DNA from: Algoriphagus pacificus
Lineage (GTDB): Bacteria; Bacteroidota; Bacteroidia; Cytophagales; Cyclobacteriaceae
Assembly (NCBI RefSeq): GCF_017254845.1
Contig: NZ_JAFKCU010000003.1
Coordinates: 748,270 to 812,269 of the forward strand
Direction: 5' to 3'
Length of the DNA: 64,000 bases
The first letter of the stretch is position 1; every line of letters begins with the position of its first letter. The translations under genes were made by a program, and so were the position numbers. Below are positions 1-8,637 of this stretch, piece by piece. Under the pieces are notes generated by a model that ran no database searches, was not told the origin of the DNA, and saw only the letters and a list, made by a program, of their open reading frames with translations.

Positions 1-946
1 CAAAAAGTGGGGTTCCGGCTGGAATTTCCTTATCCTGAATCCAGATGGATTCCTCCAACTTGATTTCCAGTGTTTCACCGGGAAACAAGGCTTGGGTGCG
101 AGGAATAATTGCTGCGATGGTGCTTTTGGCATTTCTCTCAGCAGTAAGATTCCCGTTGTCAGACAAGCCATAAAATCCATTTTGACTTTCATTCAACGTC
201 TCCTCCTCTAAAGAAGCAATCATAGATTCCCCAACTAAGACTGATGGTTCCTTGAGAGCCGGAAAACTGCGTTCATCTACCAAAATCGGGGATTCTTCCT
301 TTCTGATTATTCTCTCTGGATCCTGCAAAAGCAAGAGCTTATCCATGATTTCAGAGAGCTGTTCCAATTGCATGTCAGGTTTCGAAGTCCCTGATTCCAA
401 TTCCCGCATCAATTCTTCCATCTGAATCAGATCTGCCTCAACTGTACTTCCCAGCTCCGGTCTAGAGCTGGGCTCCTCGGTTAATTCTTTGTCCTGTTTC
501 AAAGAAACCCTTGATTCGGCATCAGAAATCAATTGATCCAAGTCAGCCAGTTTTTTATGGATTTGCTTTTCCTGATCGTCTGATTCAAATGGGTCAATAG
601 ACCTATCTCTCTGGAACTTTGCGGGAATCCCCAATTCAATATCCCCATCCCATAAAAGCCGATCTGATTCTTCCCCTATCAAGGGTTTCGGAACCGCTAA
701 AGGCTCTGCCTTTTCTTTCCCTTTCTTTTCCTGAAAAGCATAGGCCGCAGCCTTTGTCTCTTGTTCCAGCGGAATGATGGGAGCAGGAAGCGTATTGTTC
801 AATTGGACCAAGGATTGGCTTTGTTTCGCCTGAACGGGAAAAAACATCCAATTGAGTCCCATTAAAACGGGAATGACCAACAGGGGTAACAAGAGGAAGA
901 AAATCCCCTTCCTTTTCATATGCGTCTGGTTTTCTGAATTTTTCAT
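1..946 (-). CDS. traM: Conjugative transposon protein TraM, 3' end outside window
   Basis: This reading frame starts at the ATG at 944-946 and stays open to the window edge, so the C-terminal half is missing. It begins with about 10 polar residues, then one membrane segment (about residues 11-35), then a long acidic, Glu/Gln-rich linker. The last visible part (about 265-315) has the pattern of the VirB10-like domain of Bacteroidetes TraM proteins (AIIPRTQALFPGETLEI). TraM is the inner-to-outer membrane scaffold of the CTnDOT-type type IV secretion machine. It follows traJ, traK and a traL-like frame, the expected gene order. The identification rests on position, topology and this short domain stretch. 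Confidence 0.8.
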   Translation of the reverse strand, partial: MKNSENQTHMKRKGIFFLLLPLLVIPVLMGLNWMFFPVQAKQSQSLVQLNNTLPAPIIPLEQETKAAAYAFQEKKGKEKAEPLAVPKPLIGEESDRLLWDGDIELGIPAKFQRDRSIDPFESDDQEKQIHKKLADLDQLISDAESRVSLKQDKELTEEPSSRPELGSTVEADLIQMEELMRELESGTSKPDMQLEQLSEIMDKLLLLQDPERIIRKEESPILVDERSFPALKEPSVLVGESMIASLEEETLNESQNGFYGLSDNGNLTAERNAKSTIAAIIPRTQALFPGETLEIKLEESIWIQDKEIPAGTPLF

Positions 947-1316
947 TTGCTTTGTTTTGAAGTGAAATTGATTGAATTAAAGTGTCTGGAGCCATAATCA
1001 AATCGGTTTTTGGCCCCATTACTGGGATTGTCATAGTATTGAAGCTGACCCAATTGCCCGGGATGGAATTACTTCCCAGCAAGGGTTGGATTGCTTTCCA
1101 AGCCAAAGCAGAAAGCAAAAGACCATAGAGAAGAAGCCGTTGGCTCCGGCTTAGCTTTGAATCCAAGCCAGAAGCCTTTTCGCAGCATCGTTTTTCTATT
1201 TTCTGATAGCCTGAGGCCAGTATCATAAAAAGGACTTCCACCAAATTGGCTTTGGGAGCAGATTTTTCTGAAGGCCTGCCCGACCCTATCCATGATGGTA
1301 TCACAAATCTTTTCAT
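636..1316 (-). CDS. traL: TraL-like small membrane protein, with an unexpectedly long overlap into traM
   Basis: The start overlaps the traK stop by 4 bases (ATGA), which suggests translational coupling. The first 110 or so residues look like TraL of Bacteroidetes conjugative elements: a basic Cys-containing stretch (KRCCEKASG) followed by a single membrane segment (LLLYGLLLSALAW). TraL proteins are usually about 100 residues. Here the frame has no stop until 636, so it overlaps traM out of frame by about 310 bases. The tail sequence is low quality and probably not selected as protein. Either the natural stop was lost, for instance by an indel, or the tail is translated. Only the part from about 947 to 1316 is well supported. 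Confidence 0.5.
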   Translation of the reverse strand: MKRFVIPSWIGSGRPSEKSAPKANLVEVLFMILASGYQKIEKRCCEKASGLDSKLSRSQRLLLYGLLLSALAWKAIQPLLGSNSIPGNWVSFNTMTIPVMGPKTDLIMAPDTLIQSISLQNKANEKFRKPDAYEKEGDFLPLVTPVGHSRFNGTQLDVFSRSGETKPILGPIEQYASCSHHSAGTRDKGCGLCFSGKERERKGRAFSGSETLDRGRIRSAFMGWGY

Positions 1317-1942
1317 CGGCTGCTGTGGTTCAGGTCCCTATTTTCCAGGATTTCCCAATTCTCCACCAAGAATCCATGGGGATTATGATGGGAGCGCTGT
1401 ACCTCACGTAGCTTTCCCTGTGTGATCAGAGACCTGGTGATTTTACTGGAAGAGCGGATGATTTCCTGCCTTCCATAAAACAGAAATGGGAAACCCTCTT
1501 TTTCCAAATCCACCCGGATGCTGTCTACTACCAAGCGCTGGCTGATATTTGCAGCCAGTACCTGCTTGTAGTACCCTGATTCCCGAAGGTTATCTACATG
1601 AAATTTGATGCTACCATCTCCTAGATAAAAAGCCTCCTCCAATTGTTCCTGAATCAGTTTTTCATCCGGTGAATAAGTAAAAAGCAGGTCATGTAGCTGC
1701 TTGATATGAGCCCGGGATTCCACAGAAGCCATTTCTCCACGGATGGTCGAAGAAGCTTTCAAGAGCTGGTTTTCGTTTAAGAGGTAGATTTCCTTTCTGC
1801 CTTTCTCCAAGCTTATCATGGAATAGTATAGGGTACCAAAGACAGCTATAAGACAGGCGCATACGATTCCTAAACTCCACCATTTGACCAGCTGAAATGC
1901 AGTGTCCAATTGTGTCAGTTGTTTGATCATTGTTCTTTTCAT
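1313..1942 (-). CDS. traK: Conjugative transposon protein TraK (VirB8-like)
   Basis: A 209-residue protein with a short cytoplasmic N-terminus, one membrane segment at about residues 20-42 (WWSLGIVCACLIAVFGTLYY) and a periplasmic domain. This is the topology and length of TraK, the VirB8-like assembly factor of Bacteroidetes conjugation systems. The N-terminal motif QLDTAFQLVKWWSL matches the family's usual opening. It lies 9 bases downstream of the traJ stop and overlaps the next gene by 4 bases, so it belongs to the same operon. A second Met five codons in (MIKQL) is an equally good start. Confidence 0.85.
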   Translation of the reverse strand: MKRTMIKQLTQLDTAFQLVKWWSLGIVCACLIAVFGTLYYSMISLEKGRKEIYLLNENQLLKASSTIRGEMASVESRAHIKQLHDLLFTYSPDEKLIQEQLEEAFYLGDGSIKFHVDNLRESGYYKQVLAANISQRLVVDSIRVDLEKEGFPFLFYGRQEIIRSSSKITRSLITQGKLREVQRSHHNPHGFLVENWEILENRDLNHSSR

Positions 1943-1951
1943 GCCATGGAA

Positions 1952-3016
1952 TTATTTGAGGTACTTGGTTGCCATTCCAACTCCTCCGCTCATGAGATTA
2001 CTGGATTTGTGGAGCAGCGAATCTTTGCCACCGGCATATATGATGTAATTGGCAACGGAAGGCACGGTCATATAACCGATGATGGCAATGACCATGTAAA
2101 TCAGGTATGCCGTGTCAGTGGAGGAAAAGAAAGTCTTCCCGGAATTTTCAATTTGGGCCAGATCCACTTTCAGCATTTCCTCTTGGATCTTGCCTATAAT
2201 AAACCCGAAGATATTGGCAACGGGAAGCCACAGAAACACATTGATGTAGCGGGCAATCCATTGGGTCAGTGTATGTTGAAAGCCATTGAATATCGATAGG
2301 GCAAAACTGATTGGCCCCATGATGGAAAGAATGACCAAGTAGAATATGCGGATGGTATTGATGGCCAAGGCAGCTGCCTGATACAATACCTGAAGCACTT
2401 CACTGATCCAGGTTTTGATATTCAACTGCATGTGAAAGGAGGCTTTCTCCAAAGCAAACTGGATTCCGTTTCCGATACTTTCCATCCAGCCCTCCTCCCC
2501 GGCATCCGGGTTTCCATACTCATACCAAAGGTCCTTGTCCCCCTGCCCATCCTCTCCCACATACATTTCATAGAAGTCCCCGTTTTCAAGCGCTTTTTGT
2601 TTGGCTTCTAATAGGCGTTCAATCCCCAAATTGGATTTCTCCTGCATCCTTTCAGTGGCCAGTAGAACCGGATTCATCAATCCCCCTATAAATCCTGTTA
2701 CCCAGTTGAAATTCAAAATCAGAATGGTCAGTACAAAGGGTCTGAAGAGCGGATAAAAATCCACTGATTCAGCTTCTGCGATATGTTTCCATACCCTATT
2801 CCCGATAAAAAATACGGTGCCCATGGCTGCAATACCCTTTGCCGCAACCTGCAATTCATAGGTACCCGTCCCCAAAGACTCTCCCACATTTTTCATGGTT
2901 ACATGAAAACCTGAAATACTCTGTGCTGAAAGCCCCAAAGGCAATAAGAGTCCCCAAGTCATTAGGATCCCAGAAAAGATCCAAAACCTCCCAGATTCCT
3001 CCTTCTTAATTCCCAT
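1952..3016 (-). CDS. traJ: Conjugative transposon protein TraJ (VirB6-like)
   Basis: A 354-residue polytopic membrane protein with an N-terminal signal-like segment (about residues 12-32) and further hydrophobic segments around residues 65, 90, 215-240, 265-280 and 310-330. The stretch from about residue 190 on (AAALAINTIRIFYLVILSIM, then GPISFALSIFNGF) is typical of TraJ, the VirB6-like inner-membrane channel of CTnDOT-type elements. Its start overlaps the upstream gene by 11 bases. It sits between the VirB5-like genes and traK, as expected. The length is normal for the family. Confidence 0.88.
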   Translation of the reverse strand: MGIKKEESGRFWIFSGILMTWGLLLPLGLSAQSISGFHVTMKNVGESLGTGTYELQVAAKGIAAMGTVFFIGNRVWKHIAEAESVDFYPLFRPFVLTILILNFNWVTGFIGGLMNPVLLATERMQEKSNLGIERLLEAKQKALENGDFYEMYVGEDGQGDKDLWYEYGNPDAGEEGWMESIGNGIQFALEKASFHMQLNIKTWISEVLQVLYQAAALAINTIRIFYLVILSIMGPISFALSIFNGFQHTLTQWIARYINVFLWLPVANIFGFIIGKIQEEMLKVDLAQIENSGKTFFSSTDTAYLIYMVIAIIGYMTVPSVANYIIYAGGKDSLLHKSSNLMSGGVGMATKYLK

Positions 3017-3671
3017 GATTTGAAAGGATCAATTGAAGCGAAGCGGCTTCATTTTTGAACTGATTTCTGATTCTTACCAGCTGTTGTACCTCAGCTGTAA
3101 TCTTTTGCCCATCCAGTAAGATCCGTTTCATATCCTGATGGATCCTATCCACAGCGCTCAGCCTTTCCGCATCATCCATTTGCAATTGGTTATCAGAAAG
3201 CAGCAGCATAAGCTCCTCCAGATTCCTCAAACCCATTCCATTGAGGCGGGTAAATACATCCTTGAGATAAACCAGATCAGCAAAATCATTCCCTGAATGG
3301 CTCCGAATGCTTTGTCTGGTGTAGGAAACCAGATCGAGCTGCATCTGTATAATTTCTGCTATCCTGTAATATTTCTTAACCTCCGGGCTGACCCGGTACA
3401 AGCGATCCAGAAAAACCTCATGTAAGCGAAAATTTCCTTCTGTGACAGATTTCACCTGCTGGTACCCCTGTTGGATGATCTGGTATTTATCCTTCATCTG
3501 GACGAGCAAGTCTTTTAATTGCTCCAACTTTTGAACATTGAGCAAGAGTTGTTGGATTTCCTGATCCTGTGCCTTCAAGGAGCCTATGGCCCCAAAGAAA
3601 AAGAGATGAATGAGCAATACTGCTCCAATGAATCCCCTCCTTTTTCTGATTGATAATACATTAATCTTCAT
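3006..3671 (-). CDS. Secreted helical protein of the tra operon, VirB5/TrbJ-like
   Basis: A 221-residue protein with a basic N-terminus, a hydrophobic signal segment (about residues 14-34, ending near SLKAQ) and an almost entirely helical, Gln/Leu-rich mature part (QLLLNVQKLEQLKDLLVQMK). This pattern and its position between the VirB4-type ATPase and the VirB6-type TraJ suggest a TrbJ/VirB5-like pilus or transfer-channel component. It is the last of three tandem genes of similar design, each overlapping the next by 4 to 11 bases. The family assignment is an inference from architecture; no single diagnostic motif was seen. Confidence 0.6.
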   Translation of the reverse strand: MKINVLSIRKRRGFIGAVLLIHLFFFGAIGSLKAQDQEIQQLLLNVQKLEQLKDLLVQMKDKYQIIQQGYQQVKSVTEGNFRLHEVFLDRLYRVSPEVKKYYRIAEIIQMQLDLVSYTRQSIRSHSGNDFADLVYLKDVFTRLNGMGLRNLEELMLLLSDNQLQMDDAERLSAVDRIHQDMKRILLDGQKITAEVQQLVRIRNQFKNEAASLQLILSNHGN

Positions 3672-4300
3672 CTTTCCATTCTATTGAGTTCACTGATCTG
3701 TATCATATAGCTTTGTCCTATTACTCCTACTCTTTGCAAATCCATCCGAACCTGTAAGAGCTCCTCTTTCAATTCAAGAATCAAAGCTGCCCGTTTTGCA
3801 TCCTCCATTTCAAGTCCTCCTTCCAGAAGTTGCATTAGGTATTCCTGATGGAATTCAAGTCTTTTATTCATTCCAGAATGGATGCTGTTCATCCATTGCC
3901 AAAGTCTGGGATGATCCCATTCACTCTTTGCCTTCCAATAGTTTTGACTACTGGTCAATGCTTGCTGAAGGGTTTGAGGGGCTATATTCAGGCGTTTGAT
4001 TTCTTGCCAAGCTGCCATTGATAGATTTCCCGGTTGAGTCTTTCGCTCAAAAAACAAGCTATGAGAATCCAATTCCTGCCCCTTTAAACTTCCTATCTGA
4101 TCCAGCCCCCCACCCAAGATCTTTCCTGATTCTTTGAGGGAAGCTTTATAGGATTCAAGCAGTAAAACCTGTTTGAGCAGGTAATCCAATTGAGTCTTCT
4201 TGGGTCTGAACCACTCATCCCAAGTCTGGGCTTTTACAGCAGAGAGTGATAGGCCCCAGGAAATCAATACCAAGCAGAAGAAAAACCGAGAGCCTTTCAT
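3668..4300 (-). CDS. Secreted tra-operon protein with WDEWF motif, VirB5-like candidate
   Basis: A 210-residue protein with a clear signal peptide (about residues 1-24, ending in AVKAQ), then the motif TWDEWFRPKKTQLDYLLKQV. That opening is common in the small exported proteins coded between traG and traJ in Bacteroidetes conjugative elements, which are often annotated only as conjugal transfer protein. The rest is helical with a Gly-rich stretch (GKILGGGLDQIGSLKG, about 61-76). It overlaps both neighbours by 4 bases, so all three genes are probably translationally coupled. It probably acts in the periplasm as part of the transfer apparatus; the exact role is unknown. Confidence 0.6.
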   Translation of the reverse strand: MKGSRFFFCLVLISWGLSLSAVKAQTWDEWFRPKKTQLDYLLKQVLLLESYKASLKESGKILGGGLDQIGSLKGQELDSHSLFFERKTQPGNLSMAAWQEIKRLNIAPQTLQQALTSSQNYWKAKSEWDHPRLWQWMNSIHSGMNKRLEFHQEYLMQLLEGGLEMEDAKRAALILELKEELLQVRMDLQRVGVIGQSYMIQISELNRMER

Positions 4301-5013
4301 TGCAGGATCAACCTGTTTGTCTTCAGCCCTGCCTGTTCCCGGGTTCTTTGTTTTGCCAGCCCTTCCAATTGCAAAGCCATCCGTTTCAGGTTCCTGAAAT
4401 CCTTTTCCATTCGTATATCCAAGCGATGGATTTGATCCAATCGGGAGGCATCTGACTGTTGTGTTCCCATGGATTTAAGAACCCTTGTCAATTCATCAAG
4501 ATTTAGAATGCTTTGATTTAGAATATCCCCCAGACCTGTATGAATCAGGGCCAGTTCCTTTGCCGAAAACTGATTGGATTCCCGTAGGTATTTATAGGTA
4601 CTGCTGTAGAGTTGAATCAACTCCTTTTGGGTTTCCCCAATTTCCCGTACCCGTTGGTATTGGGCCACCAGCCGCTTCACTTTCCATAGGCTCTGGTAAT
4701 ATTCTCCGTACAATTCCTTCTGTTTTTCTGACCAGTTTGCGATTTCCTCCAAGCGGGTTTTTGAGAGTAAGTTCTCCAGCTTTTGCTGAGCCTGCTGCAA
4801 GGCAATGGTCTCATTTTGTAATCGCTGCACCTGTAAATCCACCGCCACAATCACCCGTTTGACAGCCTGTCGAATCACCTCAGCAATCGGGATCGCAGCT
4901 TCTGCATTAACAACCTGAAAGCAGCTTAGCATACAGAACAGAAGTATTCTTTTGGAAACAATCTTTCTTAAAGTAAAACTGTTAAACAAAATGTATAAGT
5001 AGCTATTATTCAT
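4297..5013 (-). CDS. Conjugal transfer protein, TraI-like, secreted and coiled-coil
   Basis: A 238-residue protein whose N-terminal region (to about residue 40, ending near NAEAA) is a signal segment, followed by helical, Gln-rich sequence with likely coiled coil (residues about 60-120). The motif IPIAEVIRQAVKRVIVAVDLQVQRLQNETI is split over this region and resembles the Bacteroidetes TraI conjugal proteins. These are not relaxases despite the name. The start lies 8 bases inside the 3' end of traG. A later Met (MLSCFQ, about residue 28) would give a more usual signal peptide length. Function is inferred from its place in the operon. Confidence 0.6.
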   Translation of the reverse strand: MNNSYLYILFNSFTLRKIVSKRILLFCMLSCFQVVNAEAAIPIAEVIRQAVKRVIVAVDLQVQRLQNETIALQQAQQKLENLLSKTRLEEIANWSEKQKELYGEYYQSLWKVKRLVAQYQRVREIGETQKELIQLYSSTYKYLRESNQFSAKELALIHTGLGDILNQSILNLDELTRVLKSMGTQQSDASRLDQIHRLDIRMEKDFRNLKRMALQLEGLAKQRTREQAGLKTNRLILQ

Positions 5014-7450
5014 TGTTTTGAATTTTATATGATAGTTCAGTTATTGCCCTTTTCCTATCTCCACCAAAGGCTGCACATAGCTTTTCCAACTCCATCTTTT
5101 CCTTCTCTTCTGTGGTATAAGTGAGGTATTCCTCCAGGCTTACCTCCGTTCTGAAAACCTGGCTTTTGCTCCCTAGCCCAATAAATACTTCCTTGTATTT
5201 TCCAGCCGGATCATTGTTCCGGTTAAGCGAAAGCACCAAGGATTTCTCCTTTTCAGTCAGGGCAAGTAATTGCTGAATCTGGGCGAATTTGTTCTGGTAT
5301 TTTCGTTGGTCCAGCAGGATCTTACAATCAGAATTATTCAGGATTGCCTCTTTGACAATCGGGGAATGGATGATGTCTTCCACTTCCTGGGTGACCACAA
5401 TGGCTTCCCCATAGAACTTCCGCACTGTCTTAAAAAGGTATTTGATATACTCAGCCATCCCCTCCTTGGCAATTGCCTTCCAGGCCTCTTCAATCAGGAT
5501 CATTTTCCTTATTCCCTTCAGGGTTCTCAGTTTGGCAATAAAAATCTCCATGATAATAAGGGTGACCACGGGAAAAAGAATGGGATGATCCTTGATCTTA
5601 TCCAACTCAAATACCAGAAAGGGCTGTTGGAGCAAGTCCAGGTTTTCTTGGGCATTCAAGAGGTAATCGAATTCCCCTCCCTTGTAAAAAGGCCTCAGCA
5701 CATAGAGAAAATTCAGCAGGTCAAAATCCTTCACCTGTACCTTTTCCTCCTCGATTATCCTCAAAAACCCCGTTCCCAGAAACTCATAGAAAGAATCAAA
5801 ACCCGGCACCAAGCTTTTATCCAAGGAAAGGTGCTCATAGTAGTACTTCAGGGCATTGGAAATGGCCACATACTCCGATCTTTTAAAAGATTCATCCTCT
5901 TTCTTCCAAAGGGCCAGCAACAAAGTCTTGATGCTTTCCTTCTTTTCAGTCCCAAGTCCTTCAGGTCCCAGGAAAAAGGGATTGAAACAAATCGGTGAAG
6001 TTTCAGAATAGGTAAAATAATAGCCGCCTACCAAGTCACACAGGCCCTGATAAGAATGTCCCACATCCACCAAAACCACATGAGCTCCCTGCTCAAAATA
6101 AGAACGCACCATATGATTGGTAAAAAAGCTCTTTCCCGAACCCGATGGACCCAGTATGAATTTGTTTCGATTGGTTATCCACCCTTTTTGGATGGGTTCA
6201 TCCGAAAGATCAACCCAAACAGGTTGGCCATACCTCCTATCGCCCAATTTGATTCCTTTGGCAGAGGCTCCACTCCTTGGTGAGCTTTCCAGATTATACA
6301 GACAGAGCGCTGCCTCCAGGAACATGGTGCAGGTTTCATTGGAAGGCAAGGCAGTGGCATTTCCGGGAATCCCTGCCCAATAGATCTGCGGTGCCCCCAA
6401 GGATTCTACTTTAGGTAGCAGTCCCATTTGACTAAGGGAAGAAGAAGCCTGTTGGATAGAAGCTGTGAGTTTCTCCTTTGATTCTTCCCAACAGAGAATA
6501 TGTGCATGAAAACGGACCGGAGTTTTCCCATCACGGATCCCTGATTCCAGAAATTCCTGAATGGACAAAGCTGCCAGTTCATTGGATCTGCTGTATTTAG
6601 AGAGTGCCGTCATCCGAAGCTTTTTACTTTCCAAGCTCCCGTACAAGTCCTCTTTTCCAAGCACCTGCATCACTTGTTGATAGCAATGGTTTGCAGAAAA
6701 CAGTTGGCCTACCGGTGAGGCAAAACCCAAATAGAATTTGCTTAGATCTGTGGAATAAGGTTCATAAACCCCACTCACCTCTAATTCTGCTGGAAGTTGA
6801 TCCAAAGAAGAAAGGGATAACATCCCCATGTAATTGTTCCCGATTTTCCAATCAGGCTTGAATTCCTGATCACAAAGCTCAAAGCCAGGACTTCCCGGCA
6901 TCAGGTACTTTTCAATCAAACCCTTTCTCCCTTCCAGCCCCAAGAGTTCCACCTCTGTCATTCTGGAAAAACCAAAATTCCCAGTTCCCAACAAATGCTC
7001 CACCTGCCCCAGAATCCCTGTAAACAGTTCCAATCGAGCTTCACTGACAACAGGAGAATCCAACCAATGCTTTCGGAACAGATTGGAATAGGCACTGGAC
7101 CTTAGTCCCTTTCCAGTAGCTGGAAAAGTGATAAAAAGGTAAGATTGATGATTCAATACAGGTCTACCTTCAAAAAAGCCATCGCTCTTTCTGGATAGAA
7201 ATGAGGATTCCGTGTCCCATTCAATCGACAGCTCCTCCTGTTCAAACCAATCCTGTTTCCAGATCAAGGTACCTTCCGGAAGTAATTTCCAGGCCTTTTC
7301 AAACAAGGCATGCAGGGTCAATCCTTCTTCTCTGGAAAGAGAAAACAGTTCAGGCAATTCCAAGACATAGCAGGCAGTAAGATCCCCTTGTCTGGAAAGC
7401 AAGAGTCCATCCAAGTACTTATAGATGGGGAACATATCATTCAATTCCAT
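5006..7450 (-). CDS. traG: Conjugation ATPase TraG (VirB4 family)
   Basis: An 814-residue protein, close to the usual 800-850 for Bacteroidetes TraG, the VirB4-type ATPase that powers assembly of and transport by the mating channel. Walker A is at about residue 440 (GPSGSGKSFFTNH) and Walker B at about 648 (MILIEEAW). The sequence between them has the family's ISP-type insert, and the tail contains the VTQEVEDI sensor region. No membrane segment is needed; the enzyme works at the inner face of the membrane. It follows traF after 44 bases and overlaps the next gene by 8 bases. Confidence 0.93.
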   Translation of the reverse strand: MELNDMFPIYKYLDGLLLSRQGDLTACYVLELPELFSLSREEGLTLHALFEKAWKLLPEGTLIWKQDWFEQEELSIEWDTESSFLSRKSDGFFEGRPVLNHQSYLFITFPATGKGLRSSAYSNLFRKHWLDSPVVSEARLELFTGILGQVEHLLGTGNFGFSRMTEVELLGLEGRKGLIEKYLMPGSPGFELCDQEFKPDWKIGNNYMGMLSLSSLDQLPAELEVSGVYEPYSTDLSKFYLGFASPVGQLFSANHCYQQVMQVLGKEDLYGSLESKKLRMTALSKYSRSNELAALSIQEFLESGIRDGKTPVRFHAHILCWEESKEKLTASIQQASSSLSQMGLLPKVESLGAPQIYWAGIPGNATALPSNETCTMFLEAALCLYNLESSPRSGASAKGIKLGDRRYGQPVWVDLSDEPIQKGWITNRNKFILGPSGSGKSFFTNHMVRSYFEQGAHVVLVDVGHSYQGLCDLVGGYYFTYSETSPICFNPFFLGPEGLGTEKKESIKTLLLALWKKEDESFKRSEYVAISNALKYYYEHLSLDKSLVPGFDSFYEFLGTGFLRIIEEEKVQVKDFDLLNFLYVLRPFYKGGEFDYLLNAQENLDLLQQPFLVFELDKIKDHPILFPVVTLIIMEIFIAKLRTLKGIRKMILIEEAWKAIAKEGMAEYIKYLFKTVRKFYGEAIVVTQEVEDIIHSPIVKEAILNNSDCKILLDQRKYQNKFAQIQQLLALTEKEKSLVLSLNRNNDPAGKYKEVFIGLGSKSQVFRTEVSLEEYLTYTTEEKEKMELEKLCAAFGGDRKRAITELSYKIQNNE

Positions 7451-7494
7451 TCAGTACAGCAGAAACAGTGAAAAGAAAAGCATCAGCAAATGCA

Positions 7495-7821
7495 TTAAAC
7501 CTGAGCTTTTTTCTGAGATAAGGATTTGACAAAACCCCGGTTACGAATCCTGATAGCAGTAGGCAAACGCTGGTTTACCTGCTTTTTCATCAGGCCATCT
7601 TTTCCCATTTTCTTGTTCATTCCTGCTATCCATTTATTTAAATAAAGAACAGAAGCAACACAGACTATCATAGTGATAATCAATGGGAAACCTAGAGCAT
7701 ACAAAACAGAAAAGGCAAGCAGACTCCCTCCCAGTACCAAACCCATAAAGAGCAGGTACTGGGCTTTAAGTCCTTTGAATTCCATTTCCTGATCCACTCC
7801 TTTGTAGATCCTGAAACCCAT
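7495..7821 (-). CDS. traF: Conjugative transposon protein TraF (DUF4133)
   Basis: The chosen start (MGFRIYKGVDQEMEFKGL) gives a 108-residue protein, which is the normal size and opening of the DUF4133/TraF family. A longer frame upstream exists but would overlap traE entirely. Two membrane segments lie at about residues 24-44 and 48-68, followed by a basic tail with the RGF motif. This fits a VirB3-like inner-membrane partner of the TraG ATPase. The start lies 4 bases after the traE stop. Confidence 0.85.
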   Translation of the reverse strand: MGFRIYKGVDQEMEFKGLKAQYLLFMGLVLGGSLLAFSVLYALGFPLIITMIVCVASVLYLNKWIAGMNKKMGKDGLMKKQVNQRLPTAIRIRNRGFVKSLSQKKAQV

Positions 7822-7825
7822 TCTA

Positions 7826-8158
7826 TTAAGGATTAGGTATATTAAAGAAACTGGACAACACAGCTGCCACAACAACCAAAAAGACACAGGAACCAAACCA
7901 TGCTGCTGCCACCTTTCCGGTATCCGGCTCCCCTGAATTCCACTTATTAAAAACCTTGACAGCCCCAATCAAACCTACTACCGCACCTATGGCATACATT
8001 AATTGGACGCCAGATGCAAAAAATCCTGATACCAAATTGGTAGCTTCTGTAATTCCTTGACCACCTTGTGCAAATAATTTTTGAGTCAAATTACTACCAA
8101 ATAGAAAGAGAGTAAGAGCTAATGACTTCTTTAAATTTTTCATTCGTGTCATCTTCAT
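7826..8158 (-). CDS. traE: Conjugative transposon protein TraE (DUF4134, VirB2-like)
   Basis: A 110-residue protein, or 105 from the second Met at 8143. It has a signal peptide ending near LFAQG, then a conserved small-residue region (GGQGITEATNLVSGFF) and two membrane segments. This is the DUF4134/TraE family, the VirB2-like pilin candidate of Bacteroidetes conjugation systems. It is the first gene of the compact tra run, directly upstream of traF. A shorter hypothetical gene precedes it by 45 bases. Confidence 0.85.
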   Translation of the reverse strand: MKMTRMKNLKKSLALTLFLFGSNLTQKLFAQGGQGITEATNLVSGFFASGVQLMYAIGAVVGLIGAVKVFNKWNSGEPDTGKVAAAWFGSCVFLVVVAAVLSSFFNIPNP

Positions 8159-8203
8159 TGTTGGTTTAGTTTAGAATAATAGTTTCAGTGGCAATTCTGC
8201 CTA

Positions 8204-8497
8204 TCACTTTTTCATCCCATTGGATATGAACTCTTTAAAAGGACTTCTTTGAAGAAGCTCCTTTTCAAACTCATCCAGTTCATTGTATTTATTTTCAAGA
8301 AGTTTTTTTTGGATAGATAAGGAAAAAGCCAATTCATCCCAGGTAATAGATTTTGAGGATGCCTCATTTCTATTTCGGGCAAAGAATTCTTGAATAGGAA
8401 GTCTAAAAAACCTAAAAACCACCCATGTATAATAAGCTATAAGTACCAAGCCAGACAAAAACCAAAAATTCGAATCCAAGAGTTCTTTGATATCCAT
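8204..8497 (-). CDS. Small membrane-anchored protein at head of tra operon
   Basis: A 97-residue protein with one N-terminal membrane segment (about residues 10-31, FWFLSGLVLIAYYTWVVFRF) and a charged, helical cytoplasmic tail rich in Glu and Lys. I do not recognise the family. It lies just upstream of traE on the same strand with a 45-base gap, and downstream of a strong terminator, so it may be the first gene of the tra transcript. A structural or regulatory accessory role in transfer is possible but not shown. Confidence 0.55.
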   Translation of the reverse strand: MDIKELLDSNFWFLSGLVLIAYYTWVVFRFFRLPIQEFFARNRNEASSKSITWDELAFSLSIQKKLLENKYNELDEFEKELLQRSPFKEFISNGMKK

Positions 8498-8580
8498 AAC
8501 CTATTGTTTGATAATTATTTAGGATTCAAAACTTTTAAAAAACTCTAACAATTATTCACAAGGGGAACCACACTGGGGAT

Positions 8581-8613
8581 AAAAAAGCAAAAAACCCCCA
8601 ATAAAATTGGGGG
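8581..8613 (-). terminator. Rho-independent terminator after the WG-repeat gene
   Basis: An 8-bp perfect stem (CCCCCAAT / ATTGGGGG, 8595-8602 with 8606-8613) with a 3-base loop. It is followed on the minus strand by a T-rich run (the A-rich 8581-8594). It lies 25 bases beyond the stop of the gene at 8638 and so separates that gene from the tra operon. Confidence 0.85.
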
Positions 8614-8637
8614 CAGATTACATCCAAACTGGATTGT

